This document shows, piece by piece, positions 45,394 to 53,437 of a stretch of DNA of 53,437 bases. Location of the stretch: assembly GCA_020628425.1 (NCBI GenBank), contig JAHDEZ010000002.1, positions 1 through 53,437 on the forward strand. The letters run 5' to 3'. Numbering within the stretch: position 1 is the first letter of the stretch; the number at the start of each line of letters is the position of its first letter. A program made the position numbers and the translations under genes. Source of the stretch: Hellea sp. (GTDB lineage Bacteria; Pseudomonadota; Alphaproteobacteria; Caulobacterales; Maricaulaceae). Below the pieces are notes generated by a model, which was given only the letters and a program-made list of their open reading frames with translations, was not told the DNA's origin and made no database searches.

Positions 45394-45471
45394 AGAGCCT
45401 CCCTAAATCAGCTATTGGGGGTTATTCTACCCCTTTTCCCCACTTTCACAAAAATTTGAAAGCTCTTCTTC

Positions 45472-46146
45472 TTAGTTCCAATTAGCTATAGGAAAGCCAT
45501 ATTCGGTGGCAAGTTTTTTTAGTTTTTTACTGGGATGGACAGCGACAGCCTCTTCACATTCTCGCATTAGGAAAATATCCGAATGACTGTCGGAATACAT
45601 GATACGGGGCAGACCGGAAAATTCCGGATTTTGCTTCAGAAAAGCGTCAAACCGAACCAGTTTTTCCTCTCCGTAGCAATTGGGCGACGAAAAGTGCATC
45701 AACACTGTACCAGCATCATCCCAGGCCATTTCTGTTCCCATGTAATGGGTAACGCCAAGCTTCTTAGCAATAGCAATTACCAGAATATCCACGGCCGCAC
45801 TTATGATAACCACCGGATGGCCGTTGTTTTGATATTCACGAAGTGTTTCAAGTCCACCGGGTCTAAGTTTTTTCGGGACTTCAGTATCCGCAAATTTCTG
45901 AGCTGCCGCCTCTAGCACGGTTTTTGTTCGGCCTTTCATTGACCACCGCATCATGGCACGTTTAACATCCACCCTAGGAATACGACCCTTTTTATAACGG
46001 TATTGAGCCCATAGTGCGCTAACCAAAAATGGAATCCATATATGCGGCCTAAACTGAATTAATTGCCAACTGAATCGGCCCCACGTGCCTTGCCGTGTTA
46101 AGGTATAATCCAGATCAAATATGGCCAGCTTTTTATTGCTATGCAT
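45472..46146 (-). CDS. HAD-IB family hydrolase
   Basis: 224 residues, SerB-like HAD phosphatase of subfamily IB. Motif I IFDLDYTLTRQGT, motif II VVIISAAVDI, motif III/IV region MYSDSHSDIFLM with the metal-binding Asp pair. A short hydrophobic stretch at about 33-48 (HIWIPFLVSALWAQY) suggests membrane contact, as in HAD proteins that dephosphorylate lipid intermediates. The substrate is unknown; a phosphorylated lipid or headgroup precursor is likely from context. It overlaps the flippase stop by 8 bases. Confidence 0.82.
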   Translation of the reverse strand: MHSNKKLAIFDLDYTLTRQGTWGRFSWQLIQFRPHIWIPFLVSALWAQYRYKKGRIPRVDVKRAMMRWSMKGRTKTVLEAAAQKFADTEVPKKLRPGGLETLREYQNNGHPVVIISAAVDILVIAIAKKLGVTHYMGTEMAWDDAGTVLMHFSSPNCYGEEKLVRFDAFLKQNPEFSGLPRIMYSDSHSDIFLMRECEEAVAVHPSKKLKKLATEYGFPIANWN

Positions 46147-47539
46147 CGCGCTCTGCCTTCACCATAGGTTTTAATGTCCTTCGTGCTGAAAAAAGCGCAA
46201 CGGCAACAGCACATAAATTCGCTGCAACCAGAGCCCAAGCTGGAGCCATTTTCTCATTCATCCACAACGGATCTTCAGGGCTCATAATCCGAGTTAAGAT
46301 GAAAAAGGCGCAAACATAGGCAATCAACGCAAAGCCTCGAACATATATAGCACGTTCAGGTTTATTGGCGGCATAGAAAATTGGATAAATAGGCGTCACC
46401 ATCCCCAACAAAGCCGCGCCCGGCACTAATAATGCCGCGATATATGCAGAATCTCGATAGTCTTCACCAAACAAAATCGGTGAGGCAATAACCTCCGGGC
46501 CAAAGAACCAAATAAATACAGAACTCAATCCACCTACGGTCAGCATCCAAAAAGATGCCCTACGGACGACCGGCCAGATTTTACTGGGTTGACCTTGCGT
46601 GACAAATTTTGCCAGCTCAGGGTAAATGACCTGATCCAAAAGTTTAAAACCTTCTGTTAATAGCTTCATCACCTCTTCGGCAATTTTGTAGACGCCAGCC
46701 CAGGCTGGCCCAAATACGGCCCCCACCAATATGAGCGGCAAATGCATGAAGCCACTGGCAATAGAGCTGTCGACATTAGCTTTAATGGCAAAGGGCCACA
46801 GTCCCCTGCGCGTGTTGGTCAGCCCCTGTTTTGCGTTGACCACATAGCCTAGAAGCCGTCTTCTGCGCAGCTCATTTATAGCGAAGATTATAACAATTAG
46901 ATAACCTGCTCCTGAAGCGATAAACCAAACCAGCAAGAACGCTTTAAAGCCGCCACCCATGAAAAGTACCAATAATGAGCCGCCAAATCTCAAAACTGGA
47001 AGTGTGAGCGCTTCAATAGCCAATAAGCCAAACCGATCAAACATTCTCAGAACACCTTCAGATGTTCCCACCTGCCGTAATAATAAAACCAGACAATAGA
47101 GAGGCACAAAAGTTTTTAGGAGTTCAACATCTAAATCACTTGGCGCTAAGTTCGGAAAAGTACCGAACATCCATAACACACCTGAAATGAGCGCAATTGA
47201 CAGTATATAAGCAAAAACAACTGATAAAAAATCAAGCTTAGCCGTAAATTTCACGAGTCTACCAAAGCTGCTCGCATCTCTGGCCTCTAAATCATCAGTC
47301 CCAAACCGGATGATGGCTTGCCAGTTTTTGAACGTCGCCACTTCGCCGAAAAACAACATATAGGCATGCAACAATAGAATGGTTCCGAAGCTAACAGGAT
47401 CCAGAACATGTGAAGCTATCTTCAAGGTACCAAGACCTAAGATCGTCCCCAGCGCCTTCGCAGAAATGAGTAATCCTGCATTGGAAGCAATCCGCTTGCC
47501 CACGGATTTCTGCGAATGAATGGTAAAGTCGGGAGCCAT
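46139..47539 (-). CDS. Polysaccharide/lipid flippase, Wzx-like (MOP superfamily)
   Basis: 466 residues from ATG 47539 (MAPDFTIHSQ); a TTG at 47554 is an alternative. About 12 hydrophobic segments spread over the whole length, typical of oligosaccharide-lipid flippases. Landmarks are KRIASNAGLLISAKALGTILG at the N-terminus and PFAIKANVDSSIASGFMHLPLILVG in the middle. Such proteins flip lipid-linked sugars across the inner membrane. In this cluster it may flip a glycosylated or phosphorylated lipid, but the substrate is not shown. Confidence 0.85.
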   Translation of the reverse strand: MAPDFTIHSQKSVGKRIASNAGLLISAKALGTILGLGTLKIASHVLDPVSFGTILLLHAYMLFFGEVATFKNWQAIIRFGTDDLEARDASSFGRLVKFTAKLDFLSVVFAYILSIALISGVLWMFGTFPNLAPSDLDVELLKTFVPLYCLVLLLRQVGTSEGVLRMFDRFGLLAIEALTLPVLRFGGSLLVLFMGGGFKAFLLVWFIASGAGYLIVIIFAINELRRRRLLGYVVNAKQGLTNTRRGLWPFAIKANVDSSIASGFMHLPLILVGAVFGPAWAGVYKIAEEVMKLLTEGFKLLDQVIYPELAKFVTQGQPSKIWPVVRRASFWMLTVGGLSSVFIWFFGPEVIASPILFGEDYRDSAYIAALLVPGAALLGMVTPIYPIFYAANKPERAIYVRGFALIAYVCAFFILTRIMSPEDPLWMNEKMAPAWALVAANLCAVAVALFSARRTLKPMVKAERDA

Positions 47540-47575
47540 ACTCCAGCCGCTCAATTGGTTTGAGGGCTTTTGCGT

Positions 47576-48091
47576 TTATTTCTCCTTGGGGTCAACCAGA
47601 ATGAGGATGACGTCCGCGCCTTTTGGGCCGACTTCAAACGAGACCTGCTCAAATTTAGGCCGCTTCTTCTCTTTGAGTGTTTCAGCGTTCACCACACCAA
47701 AAGGCTCTTTGGGTTTGAAATTCCAGCTTTTATCCAAACTGCGATCCGCGTCGAGATCATGATAGCCGGTTACGGCAAATGTGCCTGGCGCATCTATATT
47801 AAGGCAAACCATCATCGGGCCGTCTTTTGCTGGCAACCTAACTTTTCGGGATTCGTCTTTCAAAAACTTGTCGTCAGGCTTATAGAGTTCAACTTTCAAC
47901 AAGCCCTTATGCGTCGTTCCTTTTACAGTGACACGAATTTGTTGACTATTGGCCACACATGTATCAGCTGCATCACCAGCTCGCAGAGGCAAAGTTTCAC
48001 TTTCGTGATGAGCTTGTGCAGCCGAAGTCCCTAAAAACAGGGCGAAAAAGCTGACTATGACCGTTCGATTAATGTTTCTATGCAGTTCCAA
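47576..48091 (-). CDS. Secreted DUF2141 protein with TTG start
   Basis: 171 residues. Signal peptide: RTVIVSFFALFLGTSAAQA, cleavage likely before HHES. The mature region matches DUF2141: QIRVTVKGTTHKGLLKVELYK, then MVCLNIDAPGTFAVTGYHDLDADRSLDK and the KEPFG motif. There is no in-frame ATG before the signal peptide; TTG 48091 with AAGGA 9 bases upstream is the only plausible start. The domain has a beta-sandwich look and unknown function. Its presence in a lipid cluster suggests a periplasmic accessory or lipid-binding role, which is inference. A gap of 107 bases upstream may carry a promoter. Confidence 0.8.
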   Translation of the reverse strand: MELHRNINRTVIVSFFALFLGTSAAQAHHESETLPLRAGDAADTCVANSQQIRVTVKGTTHKGLLKVELYKPDDKFLKDESRKVRLPAKDGPMMVCLNIDAPGTFAVTGYHDLDADRSLDKSWNFKPKEPFGVVNAETLKEKKRPKFEQVSFEVGPKGADVILILVDPKEK

Positions 48092-48198
48092 ATCAAAATC
48101 CTTAAGTGCGCCTGCATTATCAACATGACCAAGTTCGCTGTAAACAGATAAGTACAGATAGAGGGATTACAACTTTGTTACACAGAGATAACGAAACT

Positions 48199-48966
48199 TC
48201 ACATCTCGTTACGTTTGGATAAAATCTTTTCGACTAACTCCAAGTCCGACGGCTTGTCTACATCGATAGCGGCTTCGGCAATAGGTATCAAAACCGGTTT
48301 TGCATTGATACCGATCTTGTTCGACAGATACTGGAATGCACCTAAAAATGTTAGACGTCCAAACAGGTATAATATAGGCGCCGTAATCCCGATACTCGCT
48401 GCCAGACGCAACGGCCTCTTGCGGTAACTCTGCGCCCGTCGCCAATATCTGAAGGCCTCAATGCCCTTTGAATTTGCGACATAGAACAGATTACATCCTG
48501 AAACTGCTTTGTCTTTAAAACGAAGATAAGTTCGTTTCACATGCGGATAGGCGGGCTGAATAACCCCCTCTTCGGCGAAGCCAGCACAGACATCGGCGCC
48601 GGTTTCGACTGCTCTCTCTAAAAAAGCCCCAATCATCTCGGGAGTTAAAAGTGCATGATCTGCAGTCGTAACAAGCACCGGAAAGCTCAACCCGGACTCG
48701 AGTGCCAGTGTTGCACTATCCGCAGGCCCGTCTCCCGCCGGAGCTTCAATCAGTCTTTTATCGTGACAAGCCGGCAACCCACTCACATGGAAAGGACGTC
48801 TAAAACCGTAAGTTTCGAGAGCGTCCAATGGATAAGTGATCATGGGCTTCCCAAGTATAGGTATAACCGCCTTGCGTTCGGTCGAGCGCAAAACACATAA
48901 TGGATCTTCAACACCGGTTCGCTGTCCGGCTAAAATTAATACCGATATGTCAGATTGATTTTTCAT
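48199..48966 (-). CDS. MobA-like nucleotidyltransferase domain protein
   Basis: 255 residues with the NTP-transferase fold: LILAGQRTGVEDPL at the start, RKAVIPILGKPMITYPL, TTADHALLTPEM with the metal-binding Asp. Unlike molybdopterin enzymes it has a hydrophobic segment at about 180-205 (RLAASIGITAPILYLFGRLTFLG), so it probably sits at the membrane and acts on a lipid or headgroup precursor. CpgA-C of Caulobacter make anionic ceramide headgroups; whether this protein corresponds to one of them I cannot tell. It overlaps the ceramide-synthase-like gene by 17 bases. Confidence 0.75.
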   Translation of the reverse strand: MKNQSDISVLILAGQRTGVEDPLCVLRSTERKAVIPILGKPMITYPLDALETYGFRRPFHVSGLPACHDKRLIEAPAGDGPADSATLALESGLSFPVLVTTADHALLTPEMIGAFLERAVETGADVCAGFAEEGVIQPAYPHVKRTYLRFKDKAVSGCNLFYVANSKGIEAFRYWRRAQSYRKRPLRLAASIGITAPILYLFGRLTFLGAFQYLSNKIGINAKPVLIPIAEAAIDVDKPSDLELVEKILSKRNEM

Positions 48967-50098
48967 ACATCCGATAGGTTTTGTAGCACTTGGCGCTGGC
49001 CTGTTCGCATATTCTAATCATGCTGGCATTAGTCTCTAAAATCCAGGACAATTCGCAATGTGTATACCCTTTGTTTCGGGCATTGGCAAAAACGGTTTCA
49101 CAGAGCTGGGCAATCAGAGCTATGCCCTGTCGTTTATTATGCCAATGCCGCCGCAACCCCATCAAAGGAATTCGGGCCTGCTTTACGCCTTTGACCTTCA
49201 GGCGATAAAGTAATCTCGCGGCTCCAAATGGAAACAGTCTCCCGTCGAGACCATGAGCGGCCGTATTTACATCCGGTATCATTGCAATAAACGCCGCCGG
49301 GTCGCCATCAATTTCGCCGACCAAAAATAGATCTTCATCAATTAGTGGCTTCATGTCCTTAGTCATATGTTCACGTTGTTTATCAGAGAAAGGCAAAAAC
49401 CCCCAATTCTCAGACCACGCATCATTAAAGATATCAATGGCGGTTTTGACCTCTTCGTCAAACCGCCTGAGATTGACCGTTCGAAAAGAGACGCGGTTAT
49501 CTTGCTCGGCTAGTCTGACCATCATTTGGGTTTGGCGCGGGCGCGGATAGCCTTCAAACAAATCCGCCTGAAACGCGTATAGGTCGATAGCTTTTTCAAA
49601 CCCCGCCTTTTCAATCATCCCTTGATAATAGGGGCGACCATATGGCATCATCACGACAGGCGGCGTATCAAAACCGTCTACTAGTAGTCCTGTCTCTTCG
49701 TTTACACTCCAATTACAAGGTCCAATAATCTTTCGGGCGGCCATAGTCTTCAACCAGCTTTCAGCCTCTGCCAACAGTCTTGCGCCGGTTTCCAAATTGT
49801 CTTCACAATCAAACAGTCCAAAATGACCGGCACCATCTTTATGGCGATCGTTATGTGCTGAATTGATAAAGGCCGCGATTCGACCAACACATTGCCCATC
49901 TCGAAAGGCTAAAAATTTCTGGTCTGATATTGTATCAAGTGTTGGGTTTTTGGCCTGCGTCAAATGTACTTTGCGTTCAAATCTTAGAGGTGCCCGCCAC
50001 ATTTTATCGCTACGGTAGAGATCATACGGCAGGTTTAAAAACCGGCGAATATCCGCCTGTGTTTCAACCTTGGTGATTTTCAGTCCACTTGGCGACAT
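48950..50098 (-). CDS. GNAT-fold protein resembling bacterial ceramide synthase
   Basis: 382 residues. I chose ATG 50098 because GGAG lies 7 bases upstream; ATG 50104 has the site only one base away. Sequence: ITKVETQADIRRFLNLPYDLY, HFGLFDCEDNLETGARLL, GPCNWSVNEETGLLVDGFD, and CELSWILETNASMIRICEQ near the C-terminus. This is the layout of the large GNAT-like acyltransferases that include the bacterial ceramide synthase of Caulobacter, which N-acylates a sphingoid base. Assignment rests on pattern memory and on the neighbouring lipid kinase. Starts divergently from the second lptFG pair. Confidence 0.72.
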   Translation of the reverse strand: MSPSGLKITKVETQADIRRFLNLPYDLYRSDKMWRAPLRFERKVHLTQAKNPTLDTISDQKFLAFRDGQCVGRIAAFINSAHNDRHKDGAGHFGLFDCEDNLETGARLLAEAESWLKTMAARKIIGPCNWSVNEETGLLVDGFDTPPVVMMPYGRPYYQGMIEKAGFEKAIDLYAFQADLFEGYPRPRQTQMMVRLAEQDNRVSFRTVNLRRFDEEVKTAIDIFNDAWSENWGFLPFSDKQREHMTKDMKPLIDEDLFLVGEIDGDPAAFIAMIPDVNTAAHGLDGRLFPFGAARLLYRLKVKGVKQARIPLMGLRRHWHNKRQGIALIAQLCETVFANARNKGYTHCELSWILETNASMIRICEQASAKCYKTYRMYEKSI

Positions 50099-50214
50099 GC
50101 TCATTCTCCGTCACGCGCTTTTGCGGCTATAGCCCGGGATCGTCAACCGGAAATTCACCCCATTACATAATCAACACAAAACTGTTATATTTCAAAAAAA
50201 TAACTTCATTTGGA

Positions 50215-50235
50215 CTCGTAAATCCTTATTACGAG
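50215..50235. promoter_or_regulatory. Palindrome in the divergent lipid-cluster promoter region
   Basis: CTCGTAA (50215-50221) and TTACGAG (50229-50235) are perfect 7-base inverted arms separated by 7 bases, 56 bases before the second lptF start and 116 bases from the ceramide-synthase-like start. It may be an operator controlling both directions. The rest of this 193-base gap is A/T-rich with no gene. Confidence 0.45.
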
Positions 50236-50291
50236 AACGACCCGCTTTAAGGACAAGGCTGGCGGTTGAACCAATCCATAATGTTGGGTGA

Positions 50292-51503
50292 ATGGGACTG
50301 TTAAATAAATATCTATTCCGCAATGGCGCCATGACAGTCGGTGGGCTGATGATATTTGCTTGTTGTATTCTTTTGATGGAACGCATGCTGCGCATTTTAC
50401 AAGAAGTTTCCAGCTCGTCGTCCCCTTCCCAAGATATTACCAGCATGGTCGTCAATCTAATACCTCACTTTTTAGGCACAGCTATTCCCATGGCTTTGCT
50501 TTTAGGGATCATCATTACCGTCGACCGTTTTAGTCGGACGAGTGAGCTTACAGCAGCACTAGGCTCTGGTATCTCATTATTCCATATGACCAAACCGTTT
50601 TTGATCATCGCTGTAATCTTATCCGCTATGACATTTTACGTAGAAGGTTATTTGATGCCTAAGGGACGTTATGAGTACCGAAATGTTTTGTACAAAGTGC
50701 GAATCGAGGCTCAGGCCGCCGCACTTAAACAAGGTACGTTTGTCGTCGTTGGCAATCGGACTTTTTTTGCAGGAACAAATCAAGACGGCGATGCGAAAGG
50801 CCCGGTGTTTATACACGAACATGTCATGGACGGTGACAAGTCTGCTGGATGGCGCGTGACCACGGCGGAAAAAGGCAAAGTGATTATCCGGGAAGCCAGT
50901 CGCGAAGTTGTGATACAATTGGAAGATGGGCAAGTTTATGCCGTCAGTGCAGATACCGTGCTGGAAGGCAATGGATCATTTGACAGCAGTTTGGTTGCTG
51001 GCGCTGCGGACCTACCGCCTTTTCGCATTCGTGGTCAGGACGAAAGAGAAATGACCACAACAGAGCTGTTTTTGAATCAGAACGGAAGCCTGAATGAGAA
51101 AGTCCAACCTGATCAAAATAATGCAACGCTCCATGCCCGTTTGGCCAAAACTTTGGCTCTTTTGATTTTACCGTTCATTGCTGTACCGTTTGGTCTGAAC
51201 TACGGACGGAATCCCTCTTCGGCCGGGATTTTTGTCGGAATTATATTTGTCATCGCATTATTGAAAGGCCTAGAATTTGCAGAAAGCCTCGGTGCAAAAG
51301 GGGTGATCCCGCCCTGGCTTGGGATTTGGTCTATTGTCCTAGCGGTCGCCGGACTCGCAGTATTGCTTTTTTACAAAAGTGCCGCAAAAATGGGGCAGCC
51401 TCCTATGACGGCGTTTACCTACTGGACCAAAGACGCTTTCGCCTGGCTTAAGAAGGATCTCAAGGAAACAGGCCAGACGCTTGCAGGAAAGAAAGCGTCA
51501 TGA
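50292..51503 (+). CDS. Second LptF/LptG-family permease (first of pair)
   Basis: 403 residues with the LptF/G layout: three N-terminal transmembrane segments (about 13-33, 52-75, 95-117), a periplasmic domain of about 150 residues, and three C-terminal segments from about 280. KYLFRNGAMTVGGLMIF at the start and SRTSELTAALGSGIS, the LptB-coupling helix, are conserved. It is clearly different in sequence from the copies at 8.6-10.8 kb. Its position between the ceramide-synthase-like gene and a ceramide-kinase-like gene suggests export of sphingolipid. The stop overlaps the next gene as ATGA. Confidence 0.87.
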   Translation: MGLLNKYLFRNGAMTVGGLMIFACCILLMERMLRILQEVSSSSSPSQDITSMVVNLIPHFLGTAIPMALLLGIIITVDRFSRTSELTAALGSGISLFHMTKPFLIIAVILSAMTFYVEGYLMPKGRYEYRNVLYKVRIEAQAAALKQGTFVVVGNRTFFAGTNQDGDAKGPVFIHEHVMDGDKSAGWRVTTAEKGKVIIREASREVVIQLEDGQVYAVSADTVLEGNGSFDSSLVAGAADLPPFRIRGQDEREMTTTELFLNQNGSLNEKVQPDQNNATLHARLAKTLALLILPFIAVPFGLNYGRNPSSAGIFVGIIFVIALLKGLEFAESLGAKGVIPPWLGIWSIVLAVAGLAVLLFYKSAAKMGQPPMTAFTYWTKDAFAWLKKDLKETGQTLAGKKAS

Positions 51504-52597
51504 TCAAGTTATTGACATATTTATCCAAAAACTTTCTGACGACATGGCTGGCAGTGGTCGTCGGATTTCTGGTTTTAATCGGTCTTCTGGATTCCTTGGC
51601 GAATGGTGGAGATTTACTCTCAGACGACGGCAGCTTTTTTGATACATTTACTTATATTTTTTACCGAGCACCCGTCATTTTTGATAGGATATTTGTATTC
51701 ACTTTAATCGTTGCCGCCCTTTTAGTTTTTGTACGGCTTATTCGTAATCACGAGTTGGTGGCCTTGCTAGGATTTGGGCTATCGGTGCCCAAGCAGATTT
51801 TGCTGCTGACACCGATCATGTTGTTGTGTTCCATTGCCTCAGTTATTTTTGTAAATTATGCTATGCCACCTGCGGTGCAGGCATTGCAGGCCTGGGGCGT
51901 TGGCGAATATAAAAGCAAAGCTATTTCTCCGGATAACCCGCTTTGGATGAAAGACGGTGATAACATTATTCTCGCTCAGGGACGCCCCGGAATGAATGAT
52001 CTGAAGGACATATCAATCTTCCGTCTTAATAGCGAAGGTACGCCTATTGAGGAAATTCACGCAGAACAAGCCACTTATGACGGCAGTGGCGGCTGGGTTT
52101 TGAAATCCAATATCCGAACGCTCGCCATTGAAAATGCGGACGGGGAACGCCGGGCCGCCGAACCCGTTGAACGATATCGTTGGGAAACGGCAAAAACACC
52201 TGGGAATATTGCCCGTTTGGCATCTGAGCCACGCGATCTCAGTCTACGCGACATGAGTAGTTTTAGTCAGCCCGGGAATTCCGGTAGCCGCCCTCAATTT
52301 GCCTATGGCTTTTGGTATTGGCACCGATTATCCCGCCCTTTAGTCGCTGTCTTGTTACTTTGGGTCACCGTACCTATAATGCAACGAACGGGCCGTCAGG
52401 ACAGTGGCGACAAAGCCTTGCTAATTGGACTAGCATTCGGGTTTCTGTTTCTCATAATCGATGGGATGATGGCGACCTATGCTACGACCGGGAGCATGTC
52501 TATTTCCCGGGCGATCATTATTCCAATTGTAGGGCTCGTTCTACTCGGCAGCTATATGGTCTTGCGGACCGAGACCTTGACGTTAAAGCGAGGCTGA
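51500..52597 (+). CDS. Second LptF/LptG-family permease (second of pair)
   Basis: 365 residues with the same six-segment architecture: KNFLTTWLAVVVGFLVLIGLLDSLANGG at the start, RNHELVALLGFGLSVPKQ coupling helix, a periplasmic domain from about 130 to 260 and three C-terminal segments (LSRPLVAVLLLWVTVPIM and following). It should pair with the upstream protein and with an LptB-like ATPase, which is not encoded in the window. Starts in the stop of the preceding gene and ends 1 base before the lipid kinase start. Confidence 0.87.
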   Translation: MIKLLTYLSKNFLTTWLAVVVGFLVLIGLLDSLANGGDLLSDDGSFFDTFTYIFYRAPVIFDRIFVFTLIVAALLVFVRLIRNHELVALLGFGLSVPKQILLLTPIMLLCSIASVIFVNYAMPPAVQALQAWGVGEYKSKAISPDNPLWMKDGDNIILAQGRPGMNDLKDISIFRLNSEGTPIEEIHAEQATYDGSGGWVLKSNIRTLAIENADGERRAAEPVERYRWETAKTPGNIARLASEPRDLSLRDMSSFSQPGNSGSRPQFAYGFWYWHRLSRPLVAVLLLWVTVPIMQRTGRQDSGDKALLIGLAFGFLFLIIDGMMATYATTGSMSISRAIIIPIVGLVLLGSYMVLRTETLTLKRG

Positions 52598-52598
52598 C

Positions 52599-53437
52599 AT
52601 GCGACCGCTTTTTATCATTAATCGACAAAGCAGTAAGATCCGAAAAAAAGGCTCACAATTGTCGTCTATGGCTGATGCCTTCAACGCGCTGGTAATTGAA
52701 ACCGCAAATCAAGGACGTTTTATCCATAACCTGACCGCCAGTATGACCGAAAGTCCAACCCACATTTTCATCGAAGGCGGTGACGGAACAGCCCAGATTG
52801 CGATGACAGAGTATTTCAGGCGCCTGCCTGAAGGACAGCCTCCTGCCCGGTTTACGCTTGTCTGCGGTGGCACGACTAATCAGGTCTCTAAGATTATAGG
52901 TGTCAAAAAAATGACGTCCGAGCGCCTGAATGCCATCCTTTCACTAGAGACCGACACGGTTTACGACCTTTCGCTTTTGGATGTTCGAGTTGATAGCGGC
53001 GAAGCCAGTTACGGTTTTTTATTTTCAAGCGGGGCTATACCCATGGCTACAGAGGTCTTTAATGGCAAGATAGCCGAAAGCGGTAAAAAAGGTCCCGGTG
53101 CTGTCTACGCGACAATTTTGTCGGCAATCGGACGTGGCTCAAGTAAGTCAACCTCCTTTGTGGAACCCAGCCCCATTAAACTGGATGTGGCTATGAAACA
53201 AGAACACGCTACTATCGACGAAGAACATCTTGGAACAATTACAACGACCCTGCCTGGTTTCATTATGGGTATAGACCCGTTTTGGGGAAAGGGCGAAGCG
53301 CCACTGCGAACAACCTATGTCTCCGGTCGAAACCCCAAACTGGTACGTCTCGTCATGCAGGCCGCTTTTAAACAGTTTTCGAAACTCGATGCGACAGACG
53401 GCGTTGAGAGCTGGAACGCAGAGCACATTAAAATGCA
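52599..53437 (+). CDS. Diacylglycerol-kinase-family lipid kinase, ceramide-kinase-like (3' end outside window)
   Basis: The reading frame is open from ATG 52599 to the window end (279 codons), so the C-terminus is missing. ATP-binding GGDGT is at residues 60-64 after FIEG, and the second nucleotide motif reads CGGTTNQV at 89-96 instead of the common GTGN, so it is a divergent member. MRPLFIINRQSS starts the fold. The Caulobacter ceramide kinase CpgB is a distant member of this family and lies in a sphingolipid cluster, which makes ceramide the favoured substrate here; diacylglycerol cannot be excluded. GAGG precedes the ATG. Confidence 0.82.
   Translation, partial: MRPLFIINRQSSKIRKKGSQLSSMADAFNALVIETANQGRFIHNLTASMTESPTHIFIEGGDGTAQIAMTEYFRRLPEGQPPARFTLVCGGTTNQVSKIIGVKKMTSERLNAILSLETDTVYDLSLLDVRVDSGEASYGFLFSSGAIPMATEVFNGKIAESGKKGPGAVYATILSAIGRGSSKSTSFVEPSPIKLDVAMKQEHATIDEEHLGTITTTLPGFIMGIDPFWGKGEAPLRTTYVSGRNPKLVRLVMQAAFKQFSKLDATDGVESWNAEHIKM

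Noticed and set aside
45394-45471. GGGG/CCCC and CTTTCA/TGAAAG inverted arms between the HAD and cfa genes
   Set aside because: Short arms, no T run, probably chance; not supported as a terminator.
1-53437. Search by eye for tRNA, rRNA, CRISPR repeats, prophage or transposase genes
   Set aside because: No cloverleaf-like sequence, spaced direct repeats, integrase or transposase was seen; gene content is housekeeping plus a lipid cluster.

Overview
The window reads as a chromosomal segment of an alphaproteobacterium, most likely a moderate-GC marine member of the Caulobacterales/Maricaulales (Hyphomonadaceae-like). Evidence is the gene order pepA-holC // lptF-lptG-surA-pdxA-rsmA // gmk-mltG-fabF-acpP-fabG-fabD // rpsF-rpsR-rplI, the predicted proteins, and spaced TTAA-N7-TTAA and GANTC motifs like those read by CtrA and CcrM in that group. 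The taxonomic call is inference; no 16S rRNA, tRNA, phage, IS element or CRISPR array was seen. Coding density is very high, many neighbours overlap by 1-17 bases, and no gap between genes exceeds 300 bases.

Layout. 1-6 kb: icd (its first base lies just outside the window), a nitroreductase, an alternative oxidase, a translationally coupled cobB / small hypothetical / yaiI trio, a low-molecular-weight phosphatase and rnd. 6-14 kb: an I78-type lipoprotein, holC, pepA, then divergently lptF-lptG-surA-pdxA-rsmA; lptD, usually found between lptG and surA in alphaproteobacteria, is absent. 14-19 kb: gmk, mltG and the fatty-acid synthesis set. 19.4-23 kb: a 680-residue coiled-coil protein behind a motif-dense promoter region, then rpsF-rpsR-rplI with a leader that matches the S6:S18 autoregulatory motif. 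23-30 kb: a hybrid histidine kinase with a degenerate receiver, SixA, a small membrane protein, a GluRS2-like gltX, nadE, a Gfo/Idh/MocA dehydrogenase and HU. 30-42 kb: class II DAHP synthase, a phasin-like/DUF2853 fusion, a sterol-desaturase-family hydroxylase, rpsP-ffh, tdk, an LVIVD-repeat lipoprotein, gor, rpiA, glmU and gph.

42-53 kb is the most interesting part. A likely autoregulated XRE repressor is followed by seven minus-strand lipid-envelope genes: an LpxO-like hydroxylase, a cyclopropane-fatty-acyl-phospholipid synthase, a HAD-IB phosphatase, a Wzx-like flippase, a DUF2141 periplasmic protein, a MobA-like nucleotidyltransferase and a GNAT-fold protein resembling bacterial ceramide synthase. 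Divergent to them is a second, complete LptF/LptG-like permease pair translationally coupled to a lipid kinase that resembles the Caulobacter ceramide kinase. I read this as a sphingolipid (ceramide) synthesis, headgroup and export locus with its own Lpt-type permease; serine palmitoyltransferase would be expected just beyond the right edge or elsewhere.

How the parts may work together: the first LptFG pair sits in the conserved LPS-export context and the second in the sphingolipid context. The missing lptD and the duplicated permease together raise the question of how outer-leaflet lipid is divided between LPS and sphingolipid in this organism.
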